Source: RGIG5579 sp045531235
GTDB taxonomy: Bacteria > Bacillota > Clostridia > Oscillospirales > SIG627
DNA length: 6,375 nt
Direction of reading: 5' to 3'
Assembly (NCBI GenBank): GCA_045531235.1
Contig: JAZSDQ010000076.1
Span: 1-6,375, forward strand
In this document: positions 5,164 to 6,375 of the stretch, piece by piece
How the letters are laid out: each line of letters opens with the position of its first letter
Position numbering within the stretch: position 1 is the stretch's first letter
The notes under the pieces: model-generated
Told to the model about the DNA's origin: nothing
The model's database searches: none
Seen by the model: only the letters and a program-made list of their open reading frames with translations
Position numbers and translations under genes: made by a program

Positions 5164-6306
5164 ATGAACATTCTTATTCTTATAGATTCATTCAAAGGCT
5201 CCCTTTCTTCAACCGAAGGGAGCCAAGCTATTGTTGAAGGCTTTCACAAGGTATATCCCAATGGAGATGCGAAAATACTCCCCATTGCCGACGGTGGAGA
5301 AGGCACGCTGGATGCGCTTCTGCAAGGCATCGGCGGCAAGGAAGTAACGCTTTTTGCCACAGGACCCTTGGGAAAAAAGATTCCCTGCCGATACGGAATA
5401 TTGCCTAATGGCACGGCTGTGATGGAAATGGCAAGTGCCGCAGGGCTTCCCCTTCTTTCCAAGGAAGAGCGAAACCCGATGGAAACCACTACCTTTGGCA
5501 TGGGAGAAATGATCCTTGATGCTTTAAATCAAGGATGCAGGCGCTTTTTTATCGGCATTGGCGGCAGCAGTACCAATGACGGTGGCGTCGGAATGCTCTC
5601 CGCTCTGGGTTTCGAATTTCTTGACAAAAACGGCAAAGCCATTCCTCTGGGAGGAAAAGGTCTTGCTTCCCTTTTTGCCATCAAAAAAGAAAAAGCGGAT
5701 CCCAGACTTCGTGACTGCATATTTCAAATTGCCTGCGATGTGGAAAATCCTCTTTTGGGCGAAACAGGTTGCAGCGCGATCTACGGTCCTCAAAAAGGCG
5801 CAACGGATGAAATGATTCGGGAACTGGACCGTTCTCTTGAAAAATACGCCCGTCTTACCAAAGAGCTCTTTCCCGAAGCCGATGAAAACAAAGAAGGTGC
5901 AGGCGCCGCAGGCGGTATCGGTTTTGCCTTTCAGTCGTATCTCGGCGGAACGCTCGAAAGCGGTATTTCTTTGGTGCTGGACGTGATCGGTGCGGAAAAA
6001 GAAATGGAAAAAGCAGATCTTATCGTTACCGGGGAAGGAAGATTGGATCACCAGTCTGCCATGGGAAAAGCGCCCTCAGGCGTGGCAAAGCTAGCAAAGA
6101 AAAAAGGAAAAGCGGTAATCGCATTTGCCGGATGTATCGGCATTGGCGCTGAAAAACTGAACGAATGTGGCATTGACGCTTATTTTGCCATACCGAAAAC
6201 CGCGGCAAGTCTTGATGAACTGATGGACAGCAAAACGGCTTATGAGAATCTGAAAGACACGGCAGAGCAAGCCTTTCGCCTGATCTGCGCCGCAAAAAGA
6301 ATATAA
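5164..6306 (+). CDS. glxK: Glycerate 2-kinase (glycerate kinase type 1, GlxK/GarK family)
   Basis: The enzyme phosphorylates D-glycerate with ATP, in this family normally giving 2-phosphoglycerate, in the cytoplasm. The 380 residues match the usual 375-385. Family motifs occur in order: the N-terminal ILIDSFKGSLSS (5-16), ADGGEGT (42-48), GIGGSSTNDGG (131-141), DVENPLLG (192-199), GAGAAGGIGF (245-254) and VTGEGRLDHQSAMGKAP (288-304). All look intact, so the enzyme should be active. The ATG at 5164 gives the expected N-terminus, but no Shine-Dalgarno sequence precedes it (the 12 bases after the permease stop are ACTTTTCCTTATT-like), so translation may depend on coupling to the permease. A 9-bp inverted repeat lies within codons 12-21. 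Pairing with an amino acid permease suggests use of serine-derived glycerate; sugar-acid catabolism is the other common context for this family, but no such genes are present here. Confidence 0.96.
   Translation: MNILILIDSFKGSLSSTEGSQAIVEGFHKVYPNGDAKILPIADGGEGTLDALLQGIGGKEVTLFATGPLGKKIPCRYGILPNGTAVMEMASAAGLPLLSKEERNPMETTTFGMGEMILDALNQGCRRFFIGIGGSSTNDGGVGMLSALGFEFLDKNGKAIPLGGKGLASLFAIKKEKADPRLRDCIFQIACDVENPLLGETGCSAIYGPQKGATDEMIRELDRSLEKYARLTKELFPEADENKEGAGAAGGIGFAFQSYLGGTLESGISLVLDVIGAEKEMEKADLIVTGEGRLDHQSAMGKAPSGVAKLAKKKGKAVIAFAGCIGIGAEKLNECGIDAYFAIPKTAASLDELMDSKTAYENLKDTAEQAFRLICAAKRI
5197..5224 (+). repeat. Inverted repeat/stem-loop in the first codons of glxK
   Basis: GGCTCCCTT (5197-5205) and AAGGGAGCC (5216-5224) form a perfect 9-bp stem around a 10-nt loop, 33 nt into the gene. 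No U-run follows, so it is not a terminator. It falls in codons for the conserved KGSLSS stretch and the TEGS that follows. It could slow ribosome entry, protect the mRNA, or act as a processing site. Confidence 0.6.
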
Positions 6307-6333
6307 AAAAGAGTACCTTTTCTGAAGTGATAT

Positions 6334-6375
6334 AATGTTGGTAGACACAAAAAAAGTGTCTACCAACATTTTTGT
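6334..6375 (+). terminator. Terminator of the permease-glxK unit (runs to window edge)
   Basis: A perfect 15-bp stem, 6334-6348 paired with 6356-6370, has a loop of seven A. The final T of the stem runs into a T-tract (6369-6373) near the window end. It begins 28 bp after the glxK stop. A TGATATAAT sequence (6328-6336) overlaps its left foot. Confidence 0.9.

Noticed and set aside
5524..6051. 175-codon minus-strand frame inside glxK
   Set aside because: It lies wholly opposite conserved glycerate kinase motifs and its peptide has no recognisable domain.

Overview
The window looks like an ordinary chromosomal segment of a low-to-mid GC Gram-positive anaerobe, most likely a gut or rumen Clostridia member of the Oscillospiraceae/Ruminococcaceae type. 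The grounds are AGGAG-type ribosome binding sites, consensus sigma-A promoters (several with an extended -10), short intrinsic terminators with U-tracts, a BspA-like surface protein with Cys-rich repeats, and an MscL with a zinc-ribbon tail. The taxonomic call is inference; no rRNA or marker protein settles it.

Layout. (1) 1-798 (+): 3' part of a NagB/6-phosphogluconolactonase-fold sugar-phosphate isomerase-like gene, cut by the window edge and closed by a strong terminator. (2) 868-1645 (+): a promoter and a stand-alone, divergent SAICAR synthase gene (purC), ending in a bidirectional terminator shared with the convergent next gene. (3) 1689-2161 (-): mscL and its promoter. (4) 2222-2373 (+): tRNA-Gln(CTG) with its own promoter and terminator, divergent from mscL. 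(5) 2395-3566 (-): a secreted, membrane-anchored leucine-rich-repeat protein with its own promoter and terminator. (6) 3684-6375 (+): a promoter, an APC-family amino acid permease and, 12 bp downstream, a glycerate 2-kinase (glxK), followed by a long terminator hairpin at the window edge.

How the genes work together. Most units are independent, each with its own promoter and terminator. The only likely operon is permease-glxK. The permease resembles Ser/Thr exchangers of the LAT/SteT type, and glycerate kinase feeds glycerate (for example from serine via hydroxypyruvate) into glycolysis as 2-phosphoglycerate, so a serine/glycerate link is plausible but unproven.

I found no CRISPR array, insertion sequence, phage gene, toxin-antitoxin pair or defence island. 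The points most worth a second look are an active-site change in the NagB-like protein, the divergent PurC, the zinc-ribbon MscL, an exact 39-residue Cys/His repeat in the surface protein, and a hairpin in the first codons of glxK, which has no recognisable Shine-Dalgarno sequence. I do not see convincing evidence of a wholly new system.
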